64,000 nt of DNA from Pristionchus mayeri. Taxonomy: Eukaryota; Nematoda; Chromadorea; Rhabditida; Neodiplogasteridae. The position numbers were made by a program, and so were the translations under genes. The notes under the pieces are model-generated. The model had not been told where the DNA came from. It did no database searches and saw nothing but the letters and a program-made list of their open reading frames with translations. This document shows positions 12,026-25,814 of this stretch, in pieces. Numbering within the stretch: the stretch's first letter is position 1; every line of letters begins with the position of its first letter. The stretch is taken from NCBI GenBank assembly GCA_036245805.1, contig BTRK01000003.1, forward strand, positions 16,532,464-16,596,463, given 5' to 3'.

Positions 12026-12181
12026 TTAATTCTTGAGAAATAGTGTAAACATACGAGAGAGTCGGGTTAATACAGCATAGGGGGGAGGGATAAGTCGTCT
12101 ATCTCTCCTCTTAGCAATTTCCAACTGATGCATTTCACGCCTTCTCCTTGCTCCAAGATTTTCCTTGAGTCCCTTCACTCC
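12026..12181 (-). other. Open exon-like segment in the left arm, broken in the right arm
   Basis: After an acceptor-like TTCATTTTAG a frame of 51 codons reads on, with an arginine-rich part (GARRRREMHQLEIAKRRDRR), to a TAA at 12026. In the mirror copy near 26320 the GGA codon at the tenth position is TGA. It could be a real terminal exon kept in one arm, or chance. No partner exons were found. Confidence 0.25.
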
Positions 12182-12659
12182 CTAAAATGAAAAAGTATAT
12201 TAGTTGTTGTATTTTTCGTGCATTTTGAAGTTCCTTGTCATCTCAGTTTTGAGTCAAAAGCATTGACTATCGGTCTCTTGATAGAATTGTTTCCGGAAGT
12301 CCAATAAGGAACGATTTTTTCATCCGATTATTTGGAACGAAGATCGATCTGTTCAAAAAATAGCTCACATCGGTTGAGTTTCACCGACAAATGATCTCTC
12401 TTCTTAATGGAATTCCAATATTTTATGGAATTTCAATACCTTTTGGAATTCCAATAGCGTTTCAATTCCATAAAGGGAACCCTAGTCTTGACCATCTCGT
12501 TTTAAAATTCTTCCGTTATATGAGCACGTAAAGTACCCGTTCACGTAGTTTTTGAAACGCACTTGTTCACATTGCAGATAAATACACCACCTCTCACTAC
12601 TGAGATCTACACTCACTTAAGTGATCCAGGCCGAAGATCGTCCAACCTAATGGATATAT

Positions 12660-14162
12660 CACGGGTCTCCTGTAAGAATGCAGGAACGCTGGCTACTAGA
12701 AATATTTTACGTCATAGATTTCGATTATATTTGGTATATGTACACGATTGGGGGTCAGAAGAAGGCGAATCTACTCGGTTCGGTGAAATCTGCACATTAT
12801 CGATTTTTATGATCTACCTCTTCCAATTGATATATTTTAGTCAGTTTTTATCGTAGAGGGCACTTTTTGTGCTCATTTTGCTCGTAATGACGAGCTCTAC
12901 AAAAGTGTAAGCAACGTCCAAAACGAGGGAAGCTGTTTTCATAGCCATTTCATCGGAAAACCGATTTTCATGTCGAGAAATCGGTCGTATTTCGACCTGT
13001 ACCTTAACTTCCAATGAGTTTTATTGCTTCTATGGATTCTACGGACAAAATTAGTGGGGGTATACGTTGAACATATTTTATATAACTGGCTTCCCGATAT
13101 TGATTTACTATGTAAGTTCCCGGACATATCCCATTTTTGCCCAAAACTGTCTTTTTGTTGTATTTCACTTCAAAGTGCTCCAACCAACTTGTTTAAAAAA
13201 TGGAATCGAAAGCTCTTTTTGAGACGGATAATTCGGTTTCTGAGCAAAATACCTCAAAAATCACCCGTTTTCGAGTTATTCGATGATAAAGCCTGTCCTA
13301 TTTCTGTCCTCCCACTAGGGTTTTATTAGGGGGTTATCGACGATTCCAGACTTTTTCCCCCCTAGTAAAACCCTAGTGGGAGGACAGAAATAGGAAAATG
13401 GTCAACATAGACACCCCCTTATTTTGTTTGAAGATTCCATAGGATGCATAAAAACGATTGGGTTATTGGTATAGGAAGCCAGAAAATCGATATTATCAGC
13501 ATTTTTATCAACCAATAGGCTTTATCATCGAATAACTCGAAAACGGGTGATTTTTGAGGTATTTTGCTCAGAAACCGAATTATCCGTCTCAAAAAGAGCT
13601 TTCGATTTCATTTTTTTAAACATGTTGGCTGGAGCACTTTGAAGTGAAATACAACAAAAAGACAGTTTTGGGCAAAAATGGGATATGTCCGGGAACTTAC
13701 ATAGTAAATCAATATCGGGAAGCCAGTTATATAAAAGATGTTCAACGTATACCCCCACTAATTTTGTCCGTAGAATCCACAGAAGCAATAAAACTCATTG
13801 GAAGTTAAGGTACAGGTTGAAATACGACCGATTTCTCGACATGAAAATCGGTTTTCCGATGAAATGGCTATGAAAAGAGCTTCCCTCGTTTAGGATGTTG
13901 CTTACATTTTTGTAGAGCTCGTCATTACGAGCAGAATGAGCACAAAAAGTGCCCTCTACGATGAAAACTGACTAAAATATATCAATTGAAAGAGGTAGAT
14001 CATAAAAATCGATAATGTGCAGATTTCACCGAACCGAGTAGATTGGCCTTCTTCTGACCCCCAATAATATCCATGAACCAAGTTTAATCAACATCTGAGA
14101 TACGAAATATTTTCTAGTAGCCAAACGAGTAAGTTTTCCTACACTTTTACAGGAAATCCGTG
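12660..14162. mobile_element. Palindromic element P5, ATAT-flanked (left-arm copy)
   Basis: The ends are CACGGGTCTCCTGTAAGAAT and its partner CAGGAAATCCGTG. ATAT flanks lie at 12656-12659 and 14163-14166. The inner arms carry the segment around TTTTATTGCTTCTATGGATT and its reverse. This copy lacks 121 bases that the mirror copy at 24191-25814 keeps near its centre, so it is the deleted one. Confidence 0.82.
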
Positions 14163-14166
14163 ATAT

Positions 14167-15154
14167 TACACCGAGATATTTTACCGGACCCTTTCTACCA
14201 CTAAACCACCTTTGGGACGAGCAGAACAGACCTACATCAAGCATTCTGAAGAAAATGACAGTCTCTGTTCATATAGTAGCCGAGAGAAGAATAGCGGATA
14301 GGAGACCAACAACCTAGCACCACTGTCTCGATTCCACCGAGATGTCTCTTTTCTTTGCTCTTTACTGCTTCTATTCTCTCTGGAATCGGGCCACTGGCCG
14401 AAGTGTAACAACTCTCCCGCTCTTTCCCCGCCTCCGACGTGTTCTTAGGGCAAAGGCATCAGTATATATTGATATTGTGTAATGGATAAAGCAGTGTCTG
14501 TCAACGCTCGATCTCTGCTGGCAAACAGAGACAACCACAATCACAACGAATAAGCCGGAGAAGCTGTACTGATGGTCGTCAATCAGATTCCGCGTGAGGT
14601 TTCTCGAACCTTGACAATATGAAAGAACATCGTGTTCCACTGAACCGGATCGTGGCAAAGATAATGCTACCTACATTTTTTAAAACTTATCATATGTATC
14701 TATTCTTGCATGTAGAATGTATTGTGTTTTTCGTTTCTGTAATATTGATGAAGCATCCAGAGAAATTGTGACCACCGTCCAACTCAATGCGATATAAAAA
14801 CATCCAAATGTACATCCTCGAACATTACTATTGCAGCTGCAATGGTCACACGGTATAAAGTAACTTTCGAGGTTCTAGTTTATCCATTGTATACCACATC
14901 ACACAGTTCAACTTATCAATACATAATATTTGGCAATACATTTCCTAGCATTTCTCCAGCCGAACTTTCGGGAGCTATCAATGAGATGAGAAAGTATTAC
15001 ATCGAGCCGAGAAGCGCTCTAGTTCGTCTGCATCTGTTTCTCTCTTTCTTCACGTTCTCTCTCGCACCACATCAGCCTCTCCGCTCTCATTGCTATTCCA
15101 TTCTGCTTTGCACTCTCCTTAGATTTCAGAACCAATCCAGTACTGCAATTATAT
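14167..15154. other. Left-arm spacer DNA between two palindromic elements
   Basis: Frames of 95 to 123 codons occur on both strands, but without splice sites, start context or recognisable domains. The mirror is 23199-24186. No gene is supported. Confidence 0.35.
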
Positions 15155-15158
15155 ATAT

Positions 15159-17063
15159 CACACGTATCACGAGTCAGTGGATGAAAAGCGACTACCCCGG
15201 GAACATTTTTTAAAAAGTTGTGCTAGATTTGACTCATATTATAGTGGTAGAATACTCTAGGCATAATATTTCGAAAAAATTGGGTCATGGTCCCAGAGCC
15301 GTCAATTAGGAATTCTCCGGTTTTGCACCCGGCTACGCTGTATTTCAGCTTCCAGATGAGCTAAAAGGCTGGCATTGGGCTCAAAATTCGCAGAAAATTA
15401 TTTCCAAAAACTTTTACGTTGAAAACTTTCTTGCTTGACCATTATTGACGATGTTATCTGCGAAAAACCAGATTCTAGATCAATTAAATAATGTTTTCAC
15501 CTCAAAGATGAGAGATACTACAGATTTTTATTGTTGAATATAGTAGTAGAAGTCAATCTGTATAGATTAAAATTAGGAAAGAAGCAATCATCCTACCCCC
15601 TTTTGATGAAAATTTTGGTCAAATGTGAGATATTGCTGAATCTCAACGTTATTTTCGATAAATTGACTTACACACTGAATCTAAAATAAAGCAATTTGTA
15701 ATTCCAGACATCATTCATCCATGTAAGTTAGATGGCAGTTAAAGAGTGTGAAATCAGCGTGTTCGAAAAAATCGGTTTTCGAAACCTCGATTTTTCTCAA
15801 GTTTGAGCATTTTATTCTTTCCAAATAGAAGAACACGCCAATCATCTCCCTATAGAAATTAAAATATTTACCGGTATGTGTAAAATAATCGAGGAATGGT
15901 AGGTTCCTATGCTATCCAAAGTCGAAATTTCGGGGCTCAGAAACGCAAGATTGATATAATAAAATATTGTTAAATTCGATTTTGTCAAGATTCGTGCGCA
16001 CACATGGTAGATATCGTGATGGAAAATCATATTACGGTGTGTTCAATGAAAATTGGCTTTTTAAATAAGGAATAGATCGATTTGTGGAAAATCAAAGATT
16101 TATAAATACTTAAAATTCGAAGAAAATCAGCATGTGAAATTTTAACATTTTATGAGTGTTATTAAAACAAATATGCTTTACTATGAATTTACATGTTGAA
16201 ATCCGACAACATTTTATAAATTTTTTAGTTAAAATCTAATTTAACAATATTTTATTATATCAATCTTGCGTTTCTGAGCCACGAAATTTCGACTTTGGAA
16301 AGCATAGGAACCTACCATTCCTCGATTATCTTACACATACCGGTAAATAGTTTAATTTCTATAGGGAGATGATTGGCGTGTTCTTATATTTGGAAAGAAT
16401 ATAATGCTCAAACTTGAGAAAAATCGAGGTTTCGAAAACCGATTTTTTCGAACACGCTGATTCCACACTCTTTCACTGCCATCTAACTTACATGGATGAA
16501 TGATGTCTGGAATTACAAAATGGCTTTATTCAAATTGCTTTATCAAATTTATTCGGTGTGTAAGTCAATTTATCGAAAATAACGTTGAGATTCAGCAATA
16601 TCTCACATTTGACCAAAATTTTCATCAAAAGGGGGTAGGATGATTGCTTCTTTCCTAATTTTAATCTATACATATTGACTTCTACTACTATATTCAAAAA
16701 TAAAAATCTGTAGTATCTCTCATCTTTGAGGTGAACACATTATTTAATTGATCTAGAATCTGGTTTTTCGCAGATAACATCGTTAATAATGGTCAAACAA
16801 GAAAGTTGTCAACATGAAAGTTTCTGGAAATAATTTTCCGCGAATTTTAAGCCCAATGTCATCATTCTAGCTCATCTGGGAGCTGAAATACAGTGTAGCC
16901 GGGTGCAAAACCGGAGAATTCCTAATTGACGGCTCTGGGACCAATGACCCAAATTTTTCGAAATCTTATGCCTAGGGTGTTGTACCACTATAATATGAGT
17001 TAAATCTAGCACAACTTTATTAAAAATGTTCCCGCACACATCCACTGGCTCGTGATACGTGTG
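15159..17063. mobile_element. Palindromic element P6, ATAT-flanked, P1 family
   Basis: The ends are CACACGTATCACGAGTCAGT and its reverse complement with small changes; ATAT lies at 15155-15158 and 17064-17067; the axis is near 16111. It shares termini and the inner CAGATGAGCTA block with P1 at 5375-6628. No transposase. Confidence 0.83.
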
Positions 17064-17067
17064 ATAT

Positions 17068-18601
17068 AATATATCAAATATATATTTCTCAAGTGATTGA
17101 GTACAATTTGAGCCACTTCTGGCAAGTGTGATTTTTTGCGAATTACGTACTTTATGTTCGACCATTGAAAGAACTCGTCCAAATTCTTCCTTATGCTTTC
17201 CACGATTTCAGTCCAAGATTTTACTATTGCAGACTAATAATTTGATTTTTCACCCTCTATGTTAACTGATATCAGCAGCTGTTACGTGGCGTGATATCCG
17301 GCACTCGCCGAGAGCATAATGAATTTCTGCACAACGCATAGAGAGGTAAGAGAGTTGGGAGAAGGGAAAAAGAGAACCTATTCATGTGCAGAGACTCCTT
17401 TCTGAAGCAACACCTGAGACATTGAACTAAGCTGCATTATTAAAGCTGCATTAAAGACGAATGCTTCTGGGCGAAGCTAGAGGGCCAGTCGAATGGCATT
17501 TGTGAATCGAGCCCGATACCTTCCGATCACGTTGCGGATGAACTATCATTGCGCTTAGCTCATTTCTACTGGACAGTCCTCGTGGATCGTAATGAACTTG
17601 GGGAAAGTAAGATGGTACTCGTTCCCTTACACTTGTTGTAGAGAATAAAATCGTTTCATTGGCCCTCTGGTTCTATCCGACTGGGGAGAGATGCAGAGAG
17701 AGAGAGAGAGAGTCCCACTATTACAGCGAGAGGAGAGGAGCTTCACTCTCACTTTCCTAACGCCAGCTGATCCCTCTCTACTAGCATATACTCCTCTCGT
17801 TTTCAAGTTCCTCTTGATTTGTCTAATTAAGTGTGATAAATGGATCAAGTACCGTTTTACATTTTCCCACCACCTTTTCATATATTCGTTTGAAGTGTCA
17901 ACTTCAAACATAACGCATTACTATTTTTATAATTTGTAGATGTATACGTCATCTCTACACGAACTCATCCACGTTTCCAACAATAAAAATAAGAGGGCCG
18001 AAACGGTAAAGGTCGGACATTTTGCGCTGCTTCCAAAAATATGAATTTTTCTTGAGAAAAATCGAAGCTTTTTGCGATTAAAAAATTCTCATCCCGAACA
18101 AGAAACGAGTGATTAGATCATGCACACATTTCGAAACGAAGTGGTTTAGTGGTCTCCGTATATTAAAACAAAAAAGCGAATGGCCAACGTTGATTATCTT
18201 CCACGTTAGATTTTGATCATTAAAACACTGCAGGTGCAGCACAAGCTTGCAACTCGAGCGATGCCTTCAATTCTTCGGACAAACATGAAGACAATCATGT
18301 AGTCAATCGCTGCTGCTCTATATAGACTCTGAAGTCGATCTACTCAAGGATGACTGGAAAATAGTGGGTATGAAGGACACATTCCTCTGCGGTCATATTT
18401 AGGAGAATCGTGCCCTTCCCCGAATCGAGATATTTTGAATGACACATCTATTACGGTCACTACATCCCATCATCATTGCTTATTTGCAATTAGTATGTGT
18501 ATGTTCTAATTCGGGAAATTATGTTTATGCAATTTTATTTCAGAATCGATACCCAATCAAGCATCGTCAAAAATGAAGTGAGGAGGCCACCAACTGATCC
18601 A
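17068..18601. other. Left-arm DNA between P6 and the axis element
   Basis: It holds a GA dinucleotide run at 17696-17712 and an open frame at 18497-18706 that reads across the edge of the axis element. No gene is supported. The mirror is 19752-21285. Confidence 0.35.
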
Positions 18602-19751
18602 GAGAGACTTTTTGACTCAGTGAACATATTTGTGAAGACCCTTGGCATTACGCCAAAAATCGAATACCACCTACATGTGCCCACATGTAGTACTCGGCTA
18701 GTGTAGCGCAGTGGTGACATATTTAGTGATCTAGGTCAAGCGCTGAAAAATTCACCGAACTTTCTCTGAAGGATTACGGTATTCATTTTTTCTCTTTCGC
18801 TCTCGCTTGGAACGGCGCATATCTAGAAAAACTCGCCGTCCTCTGCTCATAAAAAAAAAATTAAAATTTTAATTTTAATTTTAGCTCGTTCAGATGGGTG
18901 GGTAGATACGTTTTTTATTCCTTTCGTTTGCACTGCGGGCTGATAGCTATCTATTAAAAATTTTCTAGAAAAATAAAAAATACACTTTTTGAGAAAAGGG
19001 CAAAAATGCAGAAAAAAGTCAGTTCATGATCATGCCACTGACCTACCGTACCCCAAGCGAACCCGAGGAAAATTGTTCTAGAGGTATCCTACAAGCAGTA
19101 CTCGATGTGGGAATACCTGCAGCATCAATGGAATTTCGATAGGCATCCGCGCGTGCGAGAGCGCTGATGCTAAAAACCTACCGTATTTTTCGATAATATT
19201 CATCATTCACGCGCAGATGCGTATCGAAATTTTACTGGTGGTGGTAGATTACCCTCGTCGAGTACTGCGTGTAGGACAATTCTAGAACGATTTTCCTCCC
19301 ATTCGATTGGGGTACGGTAGGCCACTGACCGTATCATGAACTGACTTTTTTCTACATTTTTGCCATTTTCTCAAAAAGTGTATTTTTATTTTTCTTGAAA
19401 ATTTAAAAAAAAAAAAAAAAAAAAACCAAAGGAATAAAAATCGTATCTACCCACCCATCTGAACGAGCTAAAATTAAAATTAAAATTTTAATTTTTTTTT
19501 TAATGAGCAGAGGACGGCGAGTTTTTCTAGATATGCGCCGTTCCAAGCGAGAGCGAAAGAGAAAAAATGAATACCGTAATCCTTCAGAGAAAGTTCGGTG
19601 AATTTTTCAGCGCTTGACCTAGATCACTAAATATGTCACCACTGCGCTACACTAGCCGAGTACTACATGTGGGCACATGTAGGTGGTATTCGATTTTTGG
19701 CGTAATGCCAAGGGTCTTCACAAATATGTTCACTGAGTCAAAAAGTCTCTC
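18602..19751. mobile_element. Palindromic element of the P3 family at the axis of the giant palindrome
   Basis: It shares with P3 the ordered blocks GAGAGACT...GACTCAGTGAA, GTAGTACTCGG, CTACCGT and GAGTACT. The outer parts of its arms are identical like the rest of the palindrome. The inner 500 bases are clearly diverged (for example a poly-A run of about 21 at 19409-19429 in only one arm). So the element was already a palindrome before the large inverted duplication formed. Confidence 0.75.
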
Positions 19752-21289
19752 TGGATCAGTTGGTGGCCTCCTCACTTCATTCTTGACGATGCTTGATTGG
19801 GTATCGATTCTGAAATAAAATTGCATAAACATAATTTCCCGAATTAGAACATACACATACTAATTGCACATAAGCAATGATGATGGGATGTAGTGACCGT
19901 AATAGATGTGTCATTCAAAATATCTCGATTCGGGGAAGGGCACGATTCTCCTAAATATGACCGCAGAGGAATGTGTCCTTCATACCCACTATTTTCCAGT
20001 CATCCTTGAGTAGATCGACTTCAGAGTCTATATAGAGCAGCAGCGATTGACTACATGATTGTCTTCATGTTTGTCCGAAGAATTGAAGGCATCGCTCGAG
20101 TTGCAAGCTTGTGCTGCACCTGCAGTGTTTTAATGATCAAAATCTAACGTGGAAGATAATCAACGTTGGCCATTCGCTTTTTTGTTTTAATATACGGAGA
20201 CCACTAAACCACTTCGTTTCGAAATGTGTGCATGATCTAATCACTCGTTTCTTGTTCGGGATGAGAATTTTTTAATCGCAAAAAGCTTCGATTTTTCTCA
20301 AGAAAAATTCATATTTTTGGAAGCAGCGCAAAATGTCCGACCTTTACCGTTTCGGCCCTCTTATTTTTATTGTTGGAAACGTGGATGAGTTCGTGTAGAG
20401 ATGACGTATACATCTACAAATTATAAAAATAGTAATGCGTTATGTTTGAAGTTGACACTTCAAACGAATATATGAAAAGGTGGTGGGAAAATGTAAAACG
20501 GTACTTGATCCATTTATCACACTTAATTAGACAAATCAAGAGGAACTTGAAAACGAGAGGAGTATATGCTAGTAGAGAGGGATCAGCTGGCGTTAGGAAA
20601 GTGAGAGTGAAGCTCCTCTCCTCTCGCTGTAATAGTGGGACTCTCTCTCTCTCTCTCTGCATCTCTCCCCAGTCGGATAGAACCAGAGGGCCAATGAAAC
20701 GATTTTATTCTCTACAACAAGTGTAAGGGAACGAGTACCATCTTACTTTCCCCAAGTTCATTACGATCCACGAGGACTGTCCAGTAGAAATGAGCTAAGC
20801 GCAATGATAGTTCATCCGCAACGTGATCGGAAGGTATCGGGCTCGATTCACAAATGCCATTCGACTGGCCCTCTAGCTTCGCCCAGAAGCATTCGTCTTT
20901 AATGCAGCTTTAATAATGCAGCTTAGTTCAATGTCTCAGGTGTTGCTTCAGAAAGGAGTCTCTGCACATGAATAGGTTCTCTTTTTCCCTTCTCCCAACT
21001 CTCTTACCTCTCTATGCGTTGTGCAGAAATTCATTATGCTCTCGGCGAGTGCCGGATATCACGCCACGTAACAGCTGCTGATATCAGTTAACATAGAGGG
21101 TGAAAAATCAAATTATTAGTCTGCAATAGTAAAATCTTGGACTGAAATCGTGGAAAGCATAAGGAAGAATTTGGACGAGTTCTTTCAATGGTCGAACATA
21201 AAGTACGTAATTCGCAAAAAATCACACTTGCCAGAAGTGGCTCAAATTGTACTCAATCACTTGAGAAATATATATTTGATATATTATAT

Positions 21290-23194
21290 CACACGTATCA
21301 CGAGCCAGTGGATGTGTGCGGGAACATTTTTAATAAAGTTGTGCTAGATTTAACTCATATTATAGTGGTACAACACCCTAGGCATAAGATTTCGAAAAAT
21401 TTGGGTCATTGGTCCCAGAGCCGTCAATTAGGAATTCTCCGGTTTTGCACCCGGCTACACTGTATTTCAGCTCCCAGATGAGCTAGAATGATGACATTGG
21501 GCTTAAAATTCGCGGAAAATTATTTCCAGAAACTTTCATGTTGACAACTTTCTTGTTTGACCATTATTAACGATGTTATCTGCGAAAAACCAGATTCTAG
21601 ATCAATTAAATAATGTGTTCACCTCAAAGATGAGAGATACTACAGATTTTTATTTTTGAATATAGTAGTAGAAGTCAATATGTATAGATTAAAATTAGGA
21701 AAGAAGCAATCATCCTACCCCCTTTTGATGAAAATTTTGGTCAAATGTGAGATATTGCTGAATCTCAACGTTATTTTCGATAAATTGACTTACACACCGA
21801 ATAAATTTGATAAAGCAATTTGAATAAAGCCATTTTGTAATTCCAGACATCATTCATCCATGTAAGTTAGATGGCAGTGAAAGAGTGTGGAATCAGCGTG
21901 TTCGAAAAAATCGGTTTTCGAAACCTCGATTTTTCTCAAGTTTGAGCATTATATTCTTTCCAAATATAAGAACACGCCAATCATCTCCCTATAGAAATTA
22001 AACTATTTACCGGTATGTGTAAGATAATCGAGGAATGGTAGGTTCCTATGCTTTCCAAAGTCGAAATTTCGTGGCTCAGAAACGCAAGATTGATATAATA
22101 AAATATTGTTAAATTAGATTTTAACTAAAAAATTTATAAAATGTTGTCGGATTTCAACATGTAAATTCATAGTAAAGCATATTTGTTTTAATAACACTCA
22201 TAAAATGTTAAAATTTCACATGCTGATTTTCTTCGAATTTTAAGTATTTATAAATCTTTGATTTTCCACAAATCGATCTATTCCTTATTTAAAAAGCCAA
22301 TTTTCATTGAACACACCGTAATATGATTTTCCATCACGATATCTACCATGTGTGCGCACGAATCTTGACAAAATCGAATTTAACAATATTTTATTATATC
22401 AATCTTGCGTTTCTGAGCCCCGAAATTTCGACTTTGGATAGCATAGGAACCTACCATTCCTCGATTATTTTACACATACCGGTAAATATTTTAATTTCTA
22501 TAGGGAGATGATTGGCGTGTTCTTCTATTTGGAAAGAATAAAATGCTCAAACTTGAGAAAAATCGAGGTTTCGAAAACCGATTTTTTCGAACACGCTGAT
22601 TTCACACTCTTTAACTGCCATCTAACTTACATGGATGAATGATGTCTGGAATTACAAATTGCTTTATTTTAGATTCAGTGTGTAAGTCAATTTATCGAAA
22701 ATAACGTTGAGATTCAGCAATATCTCACATTTGACCAAAATTTTCATCAAAAGGGGGTAGGATGATTGCTTCTTTCCTAATTTTAATCTATACAGATTGA
22801 CTTCTACTACTATATTCAACAATAAAAATCTGTAGTATCTCTCATCTTTGAGGTGAAAACATTATTTAATTGATCTAGAATCTGGTTTTTCGCAGATAAC
22901 ATCGTCAATAATGGTCAAGCAAGAAAGTTTTCAACGTAAAAGTTTTTGGAAATAATTTTCTGCGAATTTTGAGCCCAATGCCAGCCTTTTAGCTCATCTG
23001 GAAGCTGAAATACAGCGTAGCCGGGTGCAAAACCGGAGAATTCCTAATTGACGGCTCTGGGACCATGACCCAATTTTTTCGAAATATTATGCCTAGAGTA
23101 TTCTACCACTATAATATGAGTCAAATCTAGCACAACTTTTTAAAAAATGTTCCCGGGGTAGTCGCTTTTCATCCACTGACTCGTGATACGTGTG
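21290..23194. mobile_element. Right-arm copy of P6
   Basis: Exact mirror of 15159-17063 by the sum rule 38353, with the same termini and ATAT flanks in reverse order. Confidence 0.85.
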
Positions 23195-24190
23195 ATATAT
23201 ATAATTGCAGTACTGGATTGGTTCTGAAATCTAAGGAGAGTGCAAAGCAGAATGGAATAGCAATGAGAGCGGAGAGGCTGATGTGGTGCGAGAGAGAACG
23301 TGAAGAAAGAGAGAAACAGATGCAGACGAACTAGAGCGCTTCTCGGCTCGATGTAATACTTTCTCATCTCATTGATAGCTCCCGAAAGTTCGGCTGGAGA
23401 AATGCTAGGAAATGTATTGCCAAATATTATGTATTGATAAGTTGAACTGTGTGATGTGGTATACAATGGATAAACTAGAACCTCGAAAGTTACTTTATAC
23501 CGTGTGACCATTGCAGCTGCAATAGTAATGTTCGAGGATGTACATTTGGATGTTTTTATATCGCATTGAGTTGGACGGTGGTCACAATTTCTCTGGATGC
23601 TTCATCAATATTACAGAAACGAAAAACACAATACATTCTACATGCAAGAATAGATACATATGATAAGTTTTAAAAAATGTAGGTAGCATTATCTTTGCCA
23701 CGATCCGGTTCAGTGGAACACGATGTTCTTTCATATTGTCAAGGTTCGAGAAACCTCACGCGGAATCTGATTGACGACCATCAGTACAGCTTCTCCGGCT
23801 TATTCGTTGTGATTGTGGTTGTCTCTGTTTGCCAGCAGAGATCGAGCGTTGACAGACACTGCTTTATCCATTACACAATATCAATATATACTGATGCCTT
23901 TGCCCTAAGAACACGTCGGAGGCGGGGAAAGAGCGGGAGAGTTGTTACACTTCGGCCAGTGGCCCGATTCCAGAGAGAATAGAAGCAGTAAAGAGCAAAG
24001 AAAAGAGACATCTCGGTGGAATCGAGACAGTGGTGCTAGGTTGTTGGTCTCCTATCCGCTATTCTTCTCTCGGCTACTATATGAACAGAGACTGTCATTT
24101 TCTTCAGAATGCTTGATGTAGGTCTGTTCTGCTCGTCCCAAAGGTGGTTTAGTGGTAGAAAGGGTCCGGTAAAATATCTCGGTGTAATAT

Positions 24191-25814
24191 CACGGATTTC
24201 CTGTAAAAGTGTAGGAAAACTTACTCGTTTGGCTACTAGAAAATATTTCGTATCTCAGATGTTGATTAAACTTGGTTCATGGATATTATTGGGGGTCAGA
24301 AGAAGGCCAATCTACTCGGTTCGGTGAAATCTGCACATTATCGATTTTTATGATCTACCTCTTTCAATTGATATATTTTAGTCAGTTTTCATCGTAGAGG
24401 GCACTTTTTGTGCTCATTCTGCTCGTAATGACGAGCTCTACAAAAATGTAAGCAACATCCTAAACGAGGGAAGCTCTTTTCATAGCCATTTCATCGGAAA
24501 ACCGATTTTCATGTCGAGAAATCGGTCGTATTTCAACCTGTACCTTAACTTCCAATGAGTTTTATTGCTTCTGTGGATTCTACGGACAAAATTAGTGGGG
24601 GTATACGTTGAACATCTTTTATATAACTGGCTTCCCGATATTGATTTACTATGTAAGTTCCCGGACATATCCCATTTTTGCCCAAAACTGTCTTTTTGTT
24701 GTATTTCACTTCAAAGTGCTCCAGCCAACATGTTTAAAAAAATGAAATCGAAAGCTCTTTTTGAGACGGATAATTCGGTTTCTGAGCAAAATACCTCAAA
24801 AATCACCCGTTTTCGAGTTATTCGATGATAAAGCCTATTGGTTGATAAAAATGCTGATAATATCGATTTTCTGGCTTCCTATACCAATAACCCAATCGTT
24901 TTTATGCATCCTATGGAATCTTCAAACAAAATAAGGGGGTGTCTATGTTGACCATTTTCCTATTTCTGTCCTCCCACTAGGGTTTTACTAGGGGGGAAAA
25001 AGTCCGGAATCGTCGATAACCCCCTAATAAAACCCTAGTGGGAGGACAGAAATAGGACAAATGGTCAACATAGACACCCCCTTATTTTGTTTGAAGATTC
25101 CATAGGATGCATAAAAACGATTGGGTTATTGGTATAGGAAGCCAGAAAATCGATATTATCAGTATTTTTATCAACCAATAGGCTTTATCATCGAATAACT
25201 CGAAAACGGGTGATTTTTGAGGTATTTTGCTCAGAAACCGAATTATCCGTCTCAAAAAGAGCTTTCGATTCCATTTTTTAAACAAGTTGGTTGGAGCACT
25301 TTGAAGTGAAATACAACAAAAAGACAGTTTTGGGCAAAAATGGGATATGTCCGGGAACTTACATAGTAAATCAATATCGGGAAGCCAGTTATATAAAATA
25401 TGTTCAACGTATACCCCCACTAATTTTGTCCGTAGAATCCATAGAAGCAATAAAACTCATTGGAAGTTAAGGTACAGGTCGAAATACGACCGATTTCTCG
25501 ACATGAAAATCGGTTTTCCGATGAAATGGCTATGAAAACAGCTTCCCTCGTTTTGGACGTTGCTTACACTTTTGTAGAGCTCGTCATTACGAGCAAAATG
25601 AGCACAAAAAGTGCCCTCTACGATAAAAACTGACTAAAATATATCAATTGGAAGAGGTAGATCATAAAAATCGATAATGTGCAGATTTCACCGAACCGAG
25701 TAGATTCGCCTTCTTCTGACCCCCAATCGTGTACATACACCAAATATAATCGAAATCTATGACGTAAAATATTTCTAGTAGCCAGCGTTCCTGCATTCTT
25801 ACAGGAGACCCGTG
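24191..25814. mobile_element. Right-arm copy of P5, with complete centre
   Basis: Mirror of 12660-14162 but 121 bases longer. It keeps both sides of the central palindrome around TCCTCCCACTAGGGTTTTAC, so the left-arm copy lost DNA after the inverted duplication, or the two arms came from two alleles. Confidence 0.85.

Noticed and set aside
12563..18706. Many 60-120 codon frames in the palindrome arms
   Set aside because: Each has a mirror copy and several overlap palindromic elements. None has splice signals or domains.
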